Origin: Phycisphaerae bacterium
GTDB taxonomy: Bacteria > Planctomycetota > Phycisphaerae > UBA1845 > Fen-1342
Length of the DNA: 16,856 nucleotides
Direction: 5' to 3'
Assembly: GCA_016935035.1 (NCBI GenBank)
Contig: JAFGRR010000086.1
Coordinates: forward strand, 1 to 16,856
Made by a program: the position numbers and the translations under genes. Shown piece by piece: positions 1-7,839 of this stretch; the first letter of the stretch is position 1, and every line of letters starts with the position of its first letter. The notes beneath the pieces were generated by a model that did not search any database, had not been told where the DNA came from, and saw only the letters and a list, made by a program, of their open reading frames with translations.

Positions 1-349
1 GCTGCGAACCGATGTATCCGGTCGTGGCACTGCCCTCGGCCGGGTTGCTGATGCCGGCGGGGCGGCTAAAGTTGGTCATGGGGGCGGTGATGCTGGCTTC
101 ATCGGCCGGCGGCAGGTCAAAGAGCACCGGGTTATTCGTGTCCTGCACCAGATCGACCGCGACCAAGGCCAGACCCGCGTTGTCGCCGGTGGATACCGCG
201 ACCTTGATGGTCCAGTCGATTGCCGTGCCCGACGAAACGGTCTGCCCGGCCTCTGAGGATTCCAGAGTCAGCGTGGCTGTTGGCACAGCCACTGCTACGG
301 CGGACATGCACAGAGCGATGAATGCGATGGTTGCGACCCGTGTGCGCAT
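1..349 (-). CDS. Secreted protein of unknown function, N-terminal part (cut by window edge)
   Basis: This is a 116-residue N-terminal fragment that runs off the left edge of the window, read on the minus strand from an ATG at 347-349. An AGGAGAG ribosome binding site at 356-362, six bases upstream, fixes the start. Residues 1-22 form a signal peptide: MRTR, then a hydrophobic stretch, ending near AVAVA/VPT. The rest is Thr/Ser/Val-rich with alternating hydrophobic residues, as in a secreted beta-sandwich, and includes the segment GDNAGLALVAVDLVQD. I do not recognise the family. Cohesin-like or PEP-CTERM architectures are possible, but the C-terminus is outside the window. The gene lies downstream of lacI on the same strand but has its own promoter (389-417) with a LacI-type operator over the -35 box, so it probably belongs to the same regulon. 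Secretion is fairly sure; function is unknown. Confidence 0.8.
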   Translation of the reverse strand, partial: MRTRVATIAFIALCMSAVAVAVPTATLTLESSEAGQTVSSGTAIDWTIKVAVSTGDNAGLALVAVDLVQDTNNPVLFDLPPADEASITAPMTNFSRPAGISNPAEGSATTGYIGSQ

Positions 350-388
350 GATCTTCTCTCCTAGTTTCCCGCACCTTGTTGAGCACTC

Positions 389-417
389 ATTAGACTATGA
401 TCGGGTGGCGATTGCAA
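389..417 (-). promoter_or_regulatory. Candidate sigma-70-type promoter of the leftmost secreted-protein gene
   Basis: Read on the minus strand, a TTGCAA -35 box (412-417) is followed by a 17-base spacer and a TCTAAT -10 box (389-394, 5 of 6 to TATAAT). The predicted transcription start near 382 leaves a leader of about 33 bases carrying the AGGAGAG site. The -35 box lies within the operator at 413-426. The arrangement matches that upstream of 14941. Confidence 0.55.
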
Positions 418-426
418 GCGCTTTCA
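413..426. promoter_or_regulatory. LacI-family operator 1
   Basis: TGCAAGCGCTTTCA is a near-perfect palindrome with a central CG, matching the general LacI/GalR-family operator form. Its reverse complement is identical to the two sites at 14791-14804 and 14811-14824. It overlaps the -35 box of the promoter for the leftmost gene, so binding should repress that gene. The regulator encoded at 553-1569 is the obvious candidate, though another LacI-type protein elsewhere in the genome could also bind. Confidence 0.75.
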
Positions 427-552
427 CAAAAAGATCGATCAGCTACGTCCCCGCTCGACGCAACCGACCTGGAACGCGACAGCGTATGCCATGTAAGTCG
501 CTTGTGCACACCACTTTTCGTTGGCACTCCCTGAAGAACTGGTCCTTGCCGC

Positions 553-1569
553 CTACACCCGTAGCGCGTGTCCGCAAGACTCGCGGATCACCAACTCCGG
601 CGACAGCGAGACACGGCGCGGCGGCCGCTCCATGTCACCTATCCGTTCACACAACAATTCTATCGCCGAAGCGCCCATCCTGGACATTGGCACACGGACT
701 GTCGTCAGCGGCGGATGCGTCATGCGTGCCACACGCGTGTCGTCAAAGCCGACAACAGCCAACTGCTGTGGCACAGCGATTCCAGCGGCGTTGGCGGCAG
801 CTAAGATTCCCGCTGCCATCTCGTCGTTGGCGGCAAAAACGCAATTGCCGTCGCCGATCCAGTCACTGATGCGCTGCGTACCAAGATTATACGCTGTCTC
901 GTATTCATAATCGAGATGAAATACGTCTGCGGGATCGATATCGCGACCGATCTCCGCCAGAACCTGGCGGCAGGCCTCGTAGCGAGCGATGGTGTCGACG
1001 TTGGTCTCAAGCCCGCCGATGAAGAGCATTCGCCGGGCCCCGCAGGCGTGGACGACGTGGCGCATCAGGGCGACCGCGCCCTCGCGCTGGTTGATAACTA
1101 CATTGTCGTGCGGGCCGCCGTTGACGTCGCCGTCGAGCACAACGACCGGCATCGGGACCTGGGCCAGGACCTCCTGGGTGCGGTCGGTCAGCTCGGAGAC
1201 CATGACAGCTATTCCGTCGAGCAGGGTTCGACGCTGGATGGCGTTGAGCAGCGGCTGGCTGTCGTCGCGGTCGCGTGCCGAGAACACGACCAAGTTATAG
1301 CCGGATTCGCGGGCCTGGATGTTCGCGCCGCGGATGATCTCGGAATAGAACTCGCCGTGCAGGTCAGGAAGAACCAGGCCGACGATCTCGCTACGCCGGA
1401 GCATGAGGCCGCGCGCAAAGGCGTTAGGTCGGTAGCCAAGCTCATTGATCGCGGTCTCGACGCGGGCACGCGTTTTTGCGTTCACCAACTCGCTGCGATT
1501 GACCACGCGCGAGACGGTGCTAATGGACACATTGGCCCGCTTGGCGACATCCAAGATCGAGACTGCCAT
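553..1569 (-). CDS. LacI/GalR-family transcriptional regulator
   Basis: This 338-residue protein has the usual length and layout of the family. Residues 4-24 are the helix-turn-helix (DVAKRANVSISTVSRVVN). Residues 49-60 are the hinge helix, with the minor-groove leucine at L55 (NAFARGLM). From about residue 62 there is a periplasmic-binding-protein-like effector domain, ending in the typical VVGFDDTRVARMTHPPLTTVR segment. The effector is probably a sugar or oligosaccharide. The start is supported by GAGGT at 1576-1580. The gene is divergent from the glycoamylase-like gene at 1643 and shares a 73-base intergenic region holding an operator, so autoregulation is likely. Five matching operators in the window suggest it controls the neighbouring enzymes and secreted proteins. 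Family assignment is certain; effector identity is not. Confidence 0.96.
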   Translation of the reverse strand: MAVSILDVAKRANVSISTVSRVVNRSELVNAKTRARVETAINELGYRPNAFARGLMLRRSEIVGLVLPDLHGEFYSEIIRGANIQARESGYNLVVFSARDRDDSQPLLNAIQRRTLLDGIAVMVSELTDRTQEVLAQVPMPVVVLDGDVNGGPHDNVVINQREGAVALMRHVVHACGARRMLFIGGLETNVDTIARYEACRQVLAEIGRDIDPADVFHLDYEYETAYNLGTQRISDWIGDGNCVFAANDEMAAGILAAANAAGIAVPQQLAVVGFDDTRVARMTHPPLTTVRVPMSRMGASAIELLCERIGDMERPPRRVSLSPELVIRESCGHALRV

Positions 1570-1605
1570 GCTGCTACCTCACATGCGCCGACGCTTGACG
1601 CGTCA

Positions 1606-1634
1606 TTGACAACGCTTTCATTCAAGGATATCGT
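1606..1634 (+). promoter_or_regulatory. Candidate promoter for the glycoamylase-like gene at 1643
   Basis: A consensus TTGACA -35 (1606-1611), 17-base spacer and TATCGT -10 (1629-1634, 4 of 6) point to a start near 1641, only about two bases before the ATG at 1643. If correct, the mRNA would be nearly leaderless, which fits the absence of a well-spaced ribosome binding site; AAGGA at 1624-1628 is 14 bases away. The operator at 1607-1620 covers the -35 box. Confidence 0.45.
1607..1620. promoter_or_regulatory. LacI-family operator 2, between divergent lacI and the GH144-like gene
   Basis: TGACAACGCTTTCA differs from the site at 3143-3156 at one position (C for A at position 4). It lies 37 bases upstream of the lacI start and 22 bases upstream of the ATG at 1643, overlapping the candidate -35 box of the rightward gene. 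It could serve both autoregulation and control of the enzyme genes. Confidence 0.7.
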
Positions 1635-1642
1635 CTTGGCCC

Positions 1643-3058
1643 ATGAAGTGTCAAACCTCTGTCATCGCTACGGTTGTGTGCATAACACTCGCATTGGCCG
1701 CTGGATGCGCGGCTGGGGCGCCCGCCGATATTGTCGCCGCCCCGAAGTCGCCAGAAGCGGTTGCCTACTCGTTCACTCCCGAGGATGAGGCGCTGCTCGA
1801 CCAGGTGCAATATGCCTGTTTCCAGTATTTCTGGAAAGAGGTCGGCAGTCCAGCCAAACTTGCCAAAGATCGCCACAAGGGCCCCGTCGGAAGCATAGCG
1901 TCGGCGGGCTTCCAACTGTCGGCGTTGCCGATCGGCGTCGAACGCGGATGGATCACGCGCGAGGACGGCGAACGCCGCGCGCGGACCTTGCTGCAGGCAC
2001 TCGCCGCGCACGACGACAACAAACGCTTCGGAGTGTACATCCACTACCCGGACATTGACACTGCCGGGCAGTCGCACGAAGGCTACGAATTGCTGGCCAG
2101 CACGGTGGACCACGCCTTGCTGATGGCAGGGGTGATCACGGCGGGGCAGTATTTCGGCGGGCAAGTACGGCATATGGCCGACGTCATGATTGCCGAGACG
2201 AATTGGCGGGCCTTCGCCGTCGAGCCGCAAGGCTATCTGTCTATGGGGTGGACGCCGGATGATCCAAAGAAGATGGACGGCCCGGGGACGTTTCACAAGG
2301 CGATCTGGTCGTGGGCCAGCGATGAGGAACTGCTGGTCTATTTCCTGGCGGTCGGGGCGCCGACGCCGGGATACTCGGTTGATCCGGAGATGTACTATCG
2401 CCTGAAGCGGAACGTGAAGCAGCACAAGGACATGCCACCGTACGTCGTGTCGTGGGGTGGTCCGCTGTTCAACTACGTTTTCGCGCACTGCTGGATAGAT
2501 TATCGCGCGCTGGGGCCGGATGACCCGAGCAAGTTCAGGATCGACGCCCCGCGCGTGGATTGGTTTGAAAACTCGCGGCGTGCTGTGCTAACCCACCGCC
2601 AAAGGTGCATCGAGCAGGCCAAGCGGTTCAAGACCTTCTCGGAGAACCGCTGGGGGCTCAGTGCCTGTGCATCGCACAAGGGGTACCTAGTTCCGCAGGT
2701 GCGGCCGAACGGCAGCGATCAGGACGAGTGGTTCAATGGCACGATCGCGCCGTACGCCGCCGCGTCGGCACTGATGTTCACTCCGGCGGAGAGCATGGCG
2801 GCGCTCCACGCATTTCGTGAGTTGCGCGGCAAGGACGGCAAGCCGCTTGTATGGCACGATCCGTCAGAGGGCGGCTACGGCTTCGCGGACTCGTTCAATC
2901 TCGACGAGCAGCAGGCGAGCGACGACTATGTCGGCATCGACCAGGGACCGATGTTGCTGGGGATCGAAAACGCGCGCAGCGGGCTGATCTGGAGGCTATT
3001 CATGTCTGACAAGAATGTTCAGCGCGCGGTCAAACGCTTGAAGCTCGGTGATGAGTAG
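1643..3058 (+). CDS. Secreted glycoamylase-like (GH144-type) enzyme, putative endo-beta-1,2-glucanase
   Basis: This 471-residue protein has an N-terminal export signal (hydrophobic 7-21) ending in ALAAGC22, which could be a lipobox although alanine at -3 is atypical. The mature part matches the glycoamylase-like family (Pfam PF10091) that includes GH144. Recognisable blocks are RGWITR (101-106), ELLASTVDHALLMAG (149-163), the acidic pair E228/E229 in SDEELL, WGLSACASHKGY (337-348), GTIAPYAAASAL (366-377), YGFADSFN (412-419) and IDQGPML (432-438). Characterised GH144 enzymes hydrolyse beta-1,2-glucan to sophorooligosaccharides, but PF10091 is wider than that, so substrate is inferred. It is the first gene of the rightward cluster and is followed by a GH94 phosphorylase that could use its products. 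Operator 2 lies just upstream. Family placement is strong; activity is moderate. Confidence 0.88.
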   Translation: MKCQTSVIATVVCITLALAAGCAAGAPADIVAAPKSPEAVAYSFTPEDEALLDQVQYACFQYFWKEVGSPAKLAKDRHKGPVGSIASAGFQLSALPIGVERGWITREDGERRARTLLQALAAHDDNKRFGVYIHYPDIDTAGQSHEGYELLASTVDHALLMAGVITAGQYFGGQVRHMADVMIAETNWRAFAVEPQGYLSMGWTPDDPKKMDGPGTFHKAIWSWASDEELLVYFLAVGAPTPGYSVDPEMYYRLKRNVKQHKDMPPYVVSWGGPLFNYVFAHCWIDYRALGPDDPSKFRIDAPRVDWFENSRRAVLTHRQRCIEQAKRFKTFSENRWGLSACASHKGYLVPQVRPNGSDQDEWFNGTIAPYAAASALMFTPAESMAALHAFRELRGKDGKPLVWHDPSEGGYGFADSFNLDEQQASDDYVGIDQGPMLLGIENARSGLIWRLFMSDKNVQRAVKRLKLGDE

Positions 3059-3111
3059 GCTGCATTATCGGGCGGTGAGGGCGACAGCACGGAGCCGATC
3101 GCGGTTTACAA

Positions 3112-3140
3112 TTGACGCTGGCCGGTGTCTGGCTTACAAT
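3112..3140 (+). promoter_or_regulatory. Strong candidate promoter of the GH94 gene
   Basis: TTGACG (3112-3117, 5 of 6 to TTGACA), a 17-base spacer and TACAAT (3135-3140, 5 of 6 to TATAAT) make the best sigma-70-type promoter in the window. The expected start near 3147 falls inside the operator at 3143-3156 and gives a leader of about 70 bases. The gene can therefore be transcribed separately from the gene before it. Confidence 0.65.
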
Positions 3141-3142
3141 CC

Positions 3143-3156
3143 TGAAAACGCTTTCA
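3143..3156. promoter_or_regulatory. LacI-family operator 3, over the GH94 transcription start
   Basis: TGAAAACGCTTTCA is the closest of the five sites to a full palindrome of the form TGAAA-NCGN-TTTCA. It begins two bases after the -10 box, so it would span about -4 to +10, a standard repressor position. A half-site-like GCGCTTGCA at 3192-3200, some 45 bases downstream, might act as a weak auxiliary site; that part is speculative. Confidence 0.75.
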
Positions 3157-3218
3157 ATACCTAAACCCACGCCTAGGCCGTCGGTGCGCAGGCGCTTGCA
3201 TAATCAGGATTCCGCGAT

Positions 3219-5645
3219 ATGAGTAGCATCGTGAGGGCGTCCAACAGACCTGATGACCACGCGCCACGTCGCGCGGTTCGGAACCCGTACGGTGGGTTCT
3301 CTGCCGACGGCGACGAGTATCGCATCACGGACTATCGTACGCCGAGGCCATGGGTCAACATCATCGCCAATCCGCGTCTCGGCCTGGCTGTCAGTCAGAC
3401 AGGCAGCGGCTTCAGTTGGGTGGACAATTCGCAGCTCGCCGTCATTACGCGCTGGGAGCAGGATCTCGTCCGGGACAGTTCCGGCAAGTTCCTTTACGTG
3501 CGTGACACGGAGAGCGGTGATATCTGGTCGCTGTCGCCGGCGCCGACGTGGCCGAATTACGATGAATACGCCTGTCGTCACGGGATCGGATATACGAGTT
3601 TTGAGACGCAATTCGCCGGTATCCGGGCGACGTGGACATTGTTCGCCCACGCCAGTGAGCCGGTGGAGTTCTGGCGTCTGACCCTCGAGAACGCCAGCAA
3701 GCGGCCACGGCAACTCGAGTTGTGTGCTTATCTCGAATGGTGTTGCGGTGTGGCGCCGTCGCCCCGGCGTGAATTCCACAAGCTGTTCCTGGAGACCGAG
3801 TTTGACGCAGAGCGCGCCGCAGTCTTCGCACACAATCACATGTGGGAAGTGCCGAACGAGCACTACGGGCATTGGAATACGGGCTTCCCGTATGTCAGCG
3901 CCCTGGCGTGTACCGAGCCAGTGCTGTCAGCCACCGGCGACAAAGGGACGTTTCTCGGGCGCTACGGGGATTTGCGGGCCCCTGCGGCGCTTGAGCAGGA
4001 CCTCTGGAGGCCGGGATTCGGACGGCATGAGGATCAGATCGCGGCGTTGCGGCTGGCGGTCGAGTTGCGGGCCGGCGAGCTGCACGAGCTGGGATACGTA
4101 CTGGGTGTCGGTGCGTCGCGTGCCGAGGTTGAGCAGACGCTCTCGCGGTCGCGAAACGTGGCCGCGATGGATCGTGCGCTCGAAGACGTGCGGGCGCAAT
4201 GGAAGGCGCGGCTGGCCGATCATCGCGTCGAGACGCCGGAATCTTCGGTGACGTTTCTCACGAACGACTGGCTGCGCTATCAGACAATCGCGGGGCGGAT
4301 CTGGGGTCGTTGCGGCTATTACCAGCAAAGCGGTGCGTACGGCTATCGCGATCAGTTGCAGGACTCGCAGGTGTGGCTGACGATCGACCCAGCGCGCTGC
4401 CGGGCGCAGATCAACACGCACGCGGCCCATCAGTTCGCCGACGGCTCGGTCTATCACTGGTGGCATCCGCTCAGTGAGCAGGGCCTGATCACGCGGATGA
4501 CGGACGACCTGCTATGGCTGTCGTTCGTGACGGCGAATTACATTCGCGAGACCGGCACACTCGACATCCTGCATGACGAGATGCCGTTCCTGGACGACAA
4601 GACGCCGAGTTCGCTGCTGGAGCACGTCCGCCGGGCGTTTGCACGTGTGTTCAAACGTACCAGCCCGCATGGGCTGCCTTTCATCGGGGCGGGCGACTGG
4701 AATGATGGGCTCAGCGCCGCCGGGCTTCAGGAACGCGGCGAGTCCATCTGGCTCGGCCATTTCCTCGCGGGCCTGCTGGCGGATTGGGCGGAGATCCACA
4801 GGCGGATCGGCAACGAACGCGGGGCGACGGATTTCGAGGCGCGTCGGGCGGCGCTGGTGACGGCGATCAATACCCATGGCTGGGACGGGCGATGGTATCT
4901 GCGGGCCACGCTCGACGACGGTTCGGCTCTCGGCAGCGCCGAGAATCAGGCCGGCCGCATTTTCCTCAATGCACAGACATGGGCGATTCTGAACGACGTC
5001 GCGCCGCCGGACCGCGCCCGCGAATGCTGGGACGCGGTGTGCAAGCACCTCATCAGTGAGGCCGGGGCGCTGCTCTTGGCGCCGGCGTTCGAGGTGCCGG
5101 ATCAGCGCGTCGGGTACATCACACGCTATGCCCCCGGGCTGCGCGAGAATGGCGGCGTCTATACGCACGCGGCGACGTGGGCGATTGCGGCGGCGTGTAA
5201 GATGCGCGACGCCGAACGCGTCGATGAGCTGCTGGCCGCGATCAACCCGGCGATCAAGGATCCCGAGCAGTATTGGGCCGAGCCGTATGTCCTGCCGGGC
5301 AACGTTGACGGGCCGCAGTCGCCGCATCATGGCCGCGGCGGGTGGACGTGGTACACCGGATCGGCGGCGTGGCTGCATCGCGTGATCAGCGAATGGGTGC
5401 TGGGCGTGCGGCCGGAGTGGGACGGTTTGCGAATCGCGCCTTGCCTGCCGCCGGACTGGAAACACGCCAACGTGCAACGGCCTTATCGCGGCGCGACGTT
5501 GGATATCACGATCAATCGCAAGGACGGCAGCACGCCCGCCGGCGACAAGATCTCGGTCACGCTGGACGGCAAGCCGCTGAAGGACAACCTCGTGCCGGCC
5601 GCAGCTCTGACACCCGGGGCACACACGATCGTCGTAACCTACTAG
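3219..5645 (+). CDS. GH94 glycoside phosphorylase (cellobiose / oligoglucan phosphorylase-like)
   Basis: This 808-residue protein lacks a signal peptide and should act in the cytoplasm, splitting a beta-linked disaccharide or oligosaccharide with phosphate to give a sugar 1-phosphate. It has GH94 layout: an N-terminal beta-sandwich (about 21-300, with TGSGFSWVDNSQ at 61-72), an alpha/alpha barrel (about 340-735) and a short C-terminal beta domain. Barrel motifs include SGAYGYRDQLQDSQ (371-384), YHWWHPLSEQG (412-422), GAGDWNDG (490-497) with D496 as predicted general acid, ENGGVYTH (643-650) and GGWTWYTGSAAW (707-718). Length fits cellobiose, chitobiose or cellobionate phosphorylases. The HWWHP...TDDLLWL and FSWVDNSQ...RW signatures recall GH94 domains of cyclic beta-1,2-glucan synthases, so linkage is unresolved. 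An in-frame TAA at 3201-3203 limits the start; no clear ribosome binding site is visible. Confidence 0.93.
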   Translation: MSSIVRASNRPDDHAPRRAVRNPYGGFSADGDEYRITDYRTPRPWVNIIANPRLGLAVSQTGSGFSWVDNSQLAVITRWEQDLVRDSSGKFLYVRDTESGDIWSLSPAPTWPNYDEYACRHGIGYTSFETQFAGIRATWTLFAHASEPVEFWRLTLENASKRPRQLELCAYLEWCCGVAPSPRREFHKLFLETEFDAERAAVFAHNHMWEVPNEHYGHWNTGFPYVSALACTEPVLSATGDKGTFLGRYGDLRAPAALEQDLWRPGFGRHEDQIAALRLAVELRAGELHELGYVLGVGASRAEVEQTLSRSRNVAAMDRALEDVRAQWKARLADHRVETPESSVTFLTNDWLRYQTIAGRIWGRCGYYQQSGAYGYRDQLQDSQVWLTIDPARCRAQINTHAAHQFADGSVYHWWHPLSEQGLITRMTDDLLWLSFVTANYIRETGTLDILHDEMPFLDDKTPSSLLEHVRRAFARVFKRTSPHGLPFIGAGDWNDGLSAAGLQERGESIWLGHFLAGLLADWAEIHRRIGNERGATDFEARRAALVTAINTHGWDGRWYLRATLDDGSALGSAENQAGRIFLNAQTWAILNDVAPPDRARECWDAVCKHLISEAGALLLAPAFEVPDQRVGYITRYAPGLRENGGVYTHAATWAIAAACKMRDAERVDELLAAINPAIKDPEQYWAEPYVLPGNVDGPQSPHHGRGGWTWYTGSAAWLHRVISEWVLGVRPEWDGLRIAPCLPPDWKHANVQRPYRGATLDITINRKDGSTPAGDKISVTLDGKPLKDNLVPAAALTPGAHTIVVTY

Positions 5646-5725
5646 CATGGCATCGGAGCCCGAGTTGAGGCGCGGGGCACATCAGATGGATGTGTCGTGC
5701 TGGACGACGAACGACAAAGACCACG

Positions 5726-5774
5726 ATCCGCAGATTACGCAGATGAGTTTCCCAAATCTGTGAAATCTGCGGAT
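5726..5774. repeat. Imperfect inverted repeat, hairpin-forming intergenic element
   Basis: The arms ATCCGCAGATTACGCAGAT (5726-5744) and its near reverse complement at 5756-5774 match at 17 of 19 positions around an 11-base loop. The right arm runs on into related, AT-richer sequence (ATTCTGTGGATTA). The composition is unlike the neighbouring GC-rich coding sequence. It lies between the GH94 gene and the next enzyme gene. Similar ATCTGCG/ATCCGCAG motifs recur in intergenic DNA of several phyla in my memory, so a dispersed repeat is likely; a processing or termination role is possible. Confidence 0.7.
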
Positions 5775-5847
5775 TCTGTGGATTACATCTCTATTGCAGC
5801 CGTTTTGGGTTCTGTTCTTGTTTGTCGTCCAGGTCATGAGGTGGTCA

Positions 5848-7674
5848 ATGGGCCGGTTACAGCATCGATGCGTGTCGGCAGCGATTGTGTCCCTGTTGGT
5901 CGTACCAGTATCGCTGGCGGCGGACTGGCCTCGTGTACAACCGGAAGACGAGGACTACCTGCGTGGGGTGGCGGCGGATACCTGGGCTTGCATCGCGCAC
6001 TTTGTCGAGCCGGAGACGGGGCTGCCGTTCGATAGCAGTGAGCGCAACGACAACAGTTCTGTCTCGAATCTCGGCTACTACGCCGCGAGTTGCGCCGTTG
6101 CCGCCGAACTGAAGCTCGTGTCACGCGAGGAAGCAACGCAACGTGTGCGGCGCGTGCTTGATGCATATCGCGGCTTCAAGCAATGGAACGGCTTTTCGCA
6201 ATCATGGAACAACGCCCACACGCTGAAGCCGGCGTCGAACGACACCATGATCTCACTGCTGGATTCGGCCAACATGGTCGCGGGGTTCGTCGTCGCCGGC
6301 CAGCTTCTGCCCGACGTGCGCGCGGATGTCGATGAGATTCTTGGCGCCATGAACTGGAAGCCGTTCTACGACCCGGCGGACGGTCGCCTCTTCGGCGGAT
6401 ACGACATGGCACGCGGCAAGATCGACCACGGCTGGCACATCGGCGATTACGCTGGCGACGGACGCATGGCGGCGCTCTTGGCCATCGCCGTCGGCGCCGC
6501 GCCGCCCGAATCGTGGGACAAACTCGGCCGCGAGACCGAGACGCACTATGGTTTGACCATCTGCAAGCCCGCGTGGCTGGGCGGTGGCCTGTTCATGCAG
6601 GTACAGGACGGATTGTTCCTCGATGAGCGCAGCACGCCCGCCGGCCGATCCGCGGCCGACTTCGCCTACGTCCAGATGCTCTTCGCCAAACAACAGGGCC
6701 TGCCCGCCTGGGGCTGGTCGGCGTGTTGCGGCCCCGATGGCGAGTACCTCGGGTGGGGCGGGTTGAAAGTCGCCGTGGTTACGCCACACGCCGCCGGCAT
6801 GGCCGCCAACTTCTATCCCCACAAAGCCGCCGACTGTCTGCGCGAGCTCGAAAAACGCGGCCTGCGGGCAGTGTTTGAGGAGGACGGCAAGCAACTCAAG
6901 CTCGGATTCCGCGATTCGATCAACCTCGACACTGGCGCTACATACGACGGCTACTTGCCGCCGCTGGATCAGGCGATGATGTTCCTGGCGCTGGCGAACG
7001 CGCTTGAGGATCGCGTTGTCCAGCGGGCGTTCATGTCGCACCCGGTGGTCCGCACGGGTTGCCAACGCATCGCCGAGTATTCGAAGCCGGTGGATGAGAA
7101 GTGGCTGGCCGAGCTGCTGCGGCGCGACCTGGAACTGCTGCGCGTGCCGGCTCTCGCCAAGGGCAACGGGCCGACGCGCGTCGCGATTGATGACTTCGAG
7201 CGGCCTGACATCGGCACGAATCTGGTCGGCGGTGCGACTGACTGCTGGACGCGCGACAAGGCTGACGAGACCGTCTCGGTTAAGCTGCGACGCGACGAAA
7301 CGGACATTGACGGCACACGCGGTGGATGCCTGCGCGTCGATTACGACGTTGATTCGCCGAATCCAGCGTACGGCGGCCTAACACTGAATCTAGCCCACGT
7401 TGACGGTTCGGGCTGCAACGCTCTGAGACTCCGCGCGCGCGGGTTGCCGGATCGGACCAAGATCGAACTGCACGGGCGCGGCGGCTCGGGTGCGGTTCGC
7501 GCACATGTGAAAGACCCCACACAATGGTCGACGATAGAGCTGCGCTACCGCGACTTCGGCCTGATCACTGACTGGTCCGACCTCGACCGGCTGGTGATTG
7601 TCCTTGAGGACAACGCATCAAAGCCCAAGGTCGGCACCGTGTGGCTCGACGACATCGAACTGATACGCGAGTGA
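5848..7674 (+). CDS. Secreted divergent glycoamylase-like protein with C-terminal beta-sandwich module
   Basis: The start is taken at the ATG at 5848, which has GAGGT at 5838-5842 and yields a clean signal peptide (MGRLQHRC, hydrophobic core, VSLA/AD near residue 24); an ATG at 5794 would add 18 residues without benefit. The 608-residue product has a region (about 32-415) colinear with the GH144-like protein at 1643: SLLDSANMVAGFVVAGQLL (136-154) against its STVDHALLMAG block, NWKPF (169-173), WSACCGPDGEY (290-300), VTPHAAGMA (311-319) and LGFRDSINLD (352-361). Residues about 443-608 form a galactose-binding-like beta-sandwich (AIDDFERPDIGTN ... TVWLDDIEL) as in CIA30/CBM11-type modules, probably for carbohydrate binding. 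The acidic pair of the first protein is not clearly kept (GDYAGDGRM instead), so activity may differ or be lost. No operator is seen upstream; it may be read through from 3112. Confidence 0.85.
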   Translation: MGRLQHRCVSAAIVSLLVVPVSLAADWPRVQPEDEDYLRGVAADTWACIAHFVEPETGLPFDSSERNDNSSVSNLGYYAASCAVAAELKLVSREEATQRVRRVLDAYRGFKQWNGFSQSWNNAHTLKPASNDTMISLLDSANMVAGFVVAGQLLPDVRADVDEILGAMNWKPFYDPADGRLFGGYDMARGKIDHGWHIGDYAGDGRMAALLAIAVGAAPPESWDKLGRETETHYGLTICKPAWLGGGLFMQVQDGLFLDERSTPAGRSAADFAYVQMLFAKQQGLPAWGWSACCGPDGEYLGWGGLKVAVVTPHAAGMAANFYPHKAADCLRELEKRGLRAVFEEDGKQLKLGFRDSINLDTGATYDGYLPPLDQAMMFLALANALEDRVVQRAFMSHPVVRTGCQRIAEYSKPVDEKWLAELLRRDLELLRVPALAKGNGPTRVAIDDFERPDIGTNLVGGATDCWTRDKADETVSVKLRRDETDIDGTRGGCLRVDYDVDSPNPAYGGLTLNLAHVDGSGCNALRLRARGLPDRTKIELHGRGGSGAVRAHVKDPTQWSTIELRYRDFGLITDWSDLDRLVIVLEDNASKPKVGTVWLDDIELIRE

Positions 7675-7839
7675 CAGTCGCCGCGTGCGTCCGGCTTGAC
7701 TTCCCACATTCCTGGTGAATCATCCAGTGTAGTCACATCTGTCCTGTGGCATCTGACAAGGGTGTGCGCCAGACTGATTGGCTGGCGATCGGTTTGGCGC
7801 TATTGCCGTCTGGTTGTGGGGAGCGGGAAGGTCAAGCGC

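Noticed and set aside
12..869. 285-codon open frame on the plus strand at the left edge
   Set aside because: It overlaps, in antisense, a signal-peptide gene with a good ribosome binding site, the operator and promoter region, and the end of lacI.
916..1788. Long open frame on the plus strand antisense to lacI
   Set aside because: It lies opposite the well-recognised LacI gene, its translation has no family features, and it crosses the operator region; a shadow of high-GC codon use.
4512..5648. 378-codon open frame on the minus strand within the GH94 gene
   Set aside because: It is antisense to conserved GH94 motifs, and its product is Arg/Pro-rich, as expected from a shadow frame.
5646..5725. 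Promoter or operator for the second glycoamylase-like gene
   Set aside because: No convincing hexamer pair and no LacI-type palindrome were found in this stretch.
7696..7839. Longer N-terminus for the DUF1028 protein, and TTGACT at 7696 as a promoter
   Set aside because: The longer start would bury the signal peptide and lacks a ribosome binding site; TTGACT has no matching -10 box.
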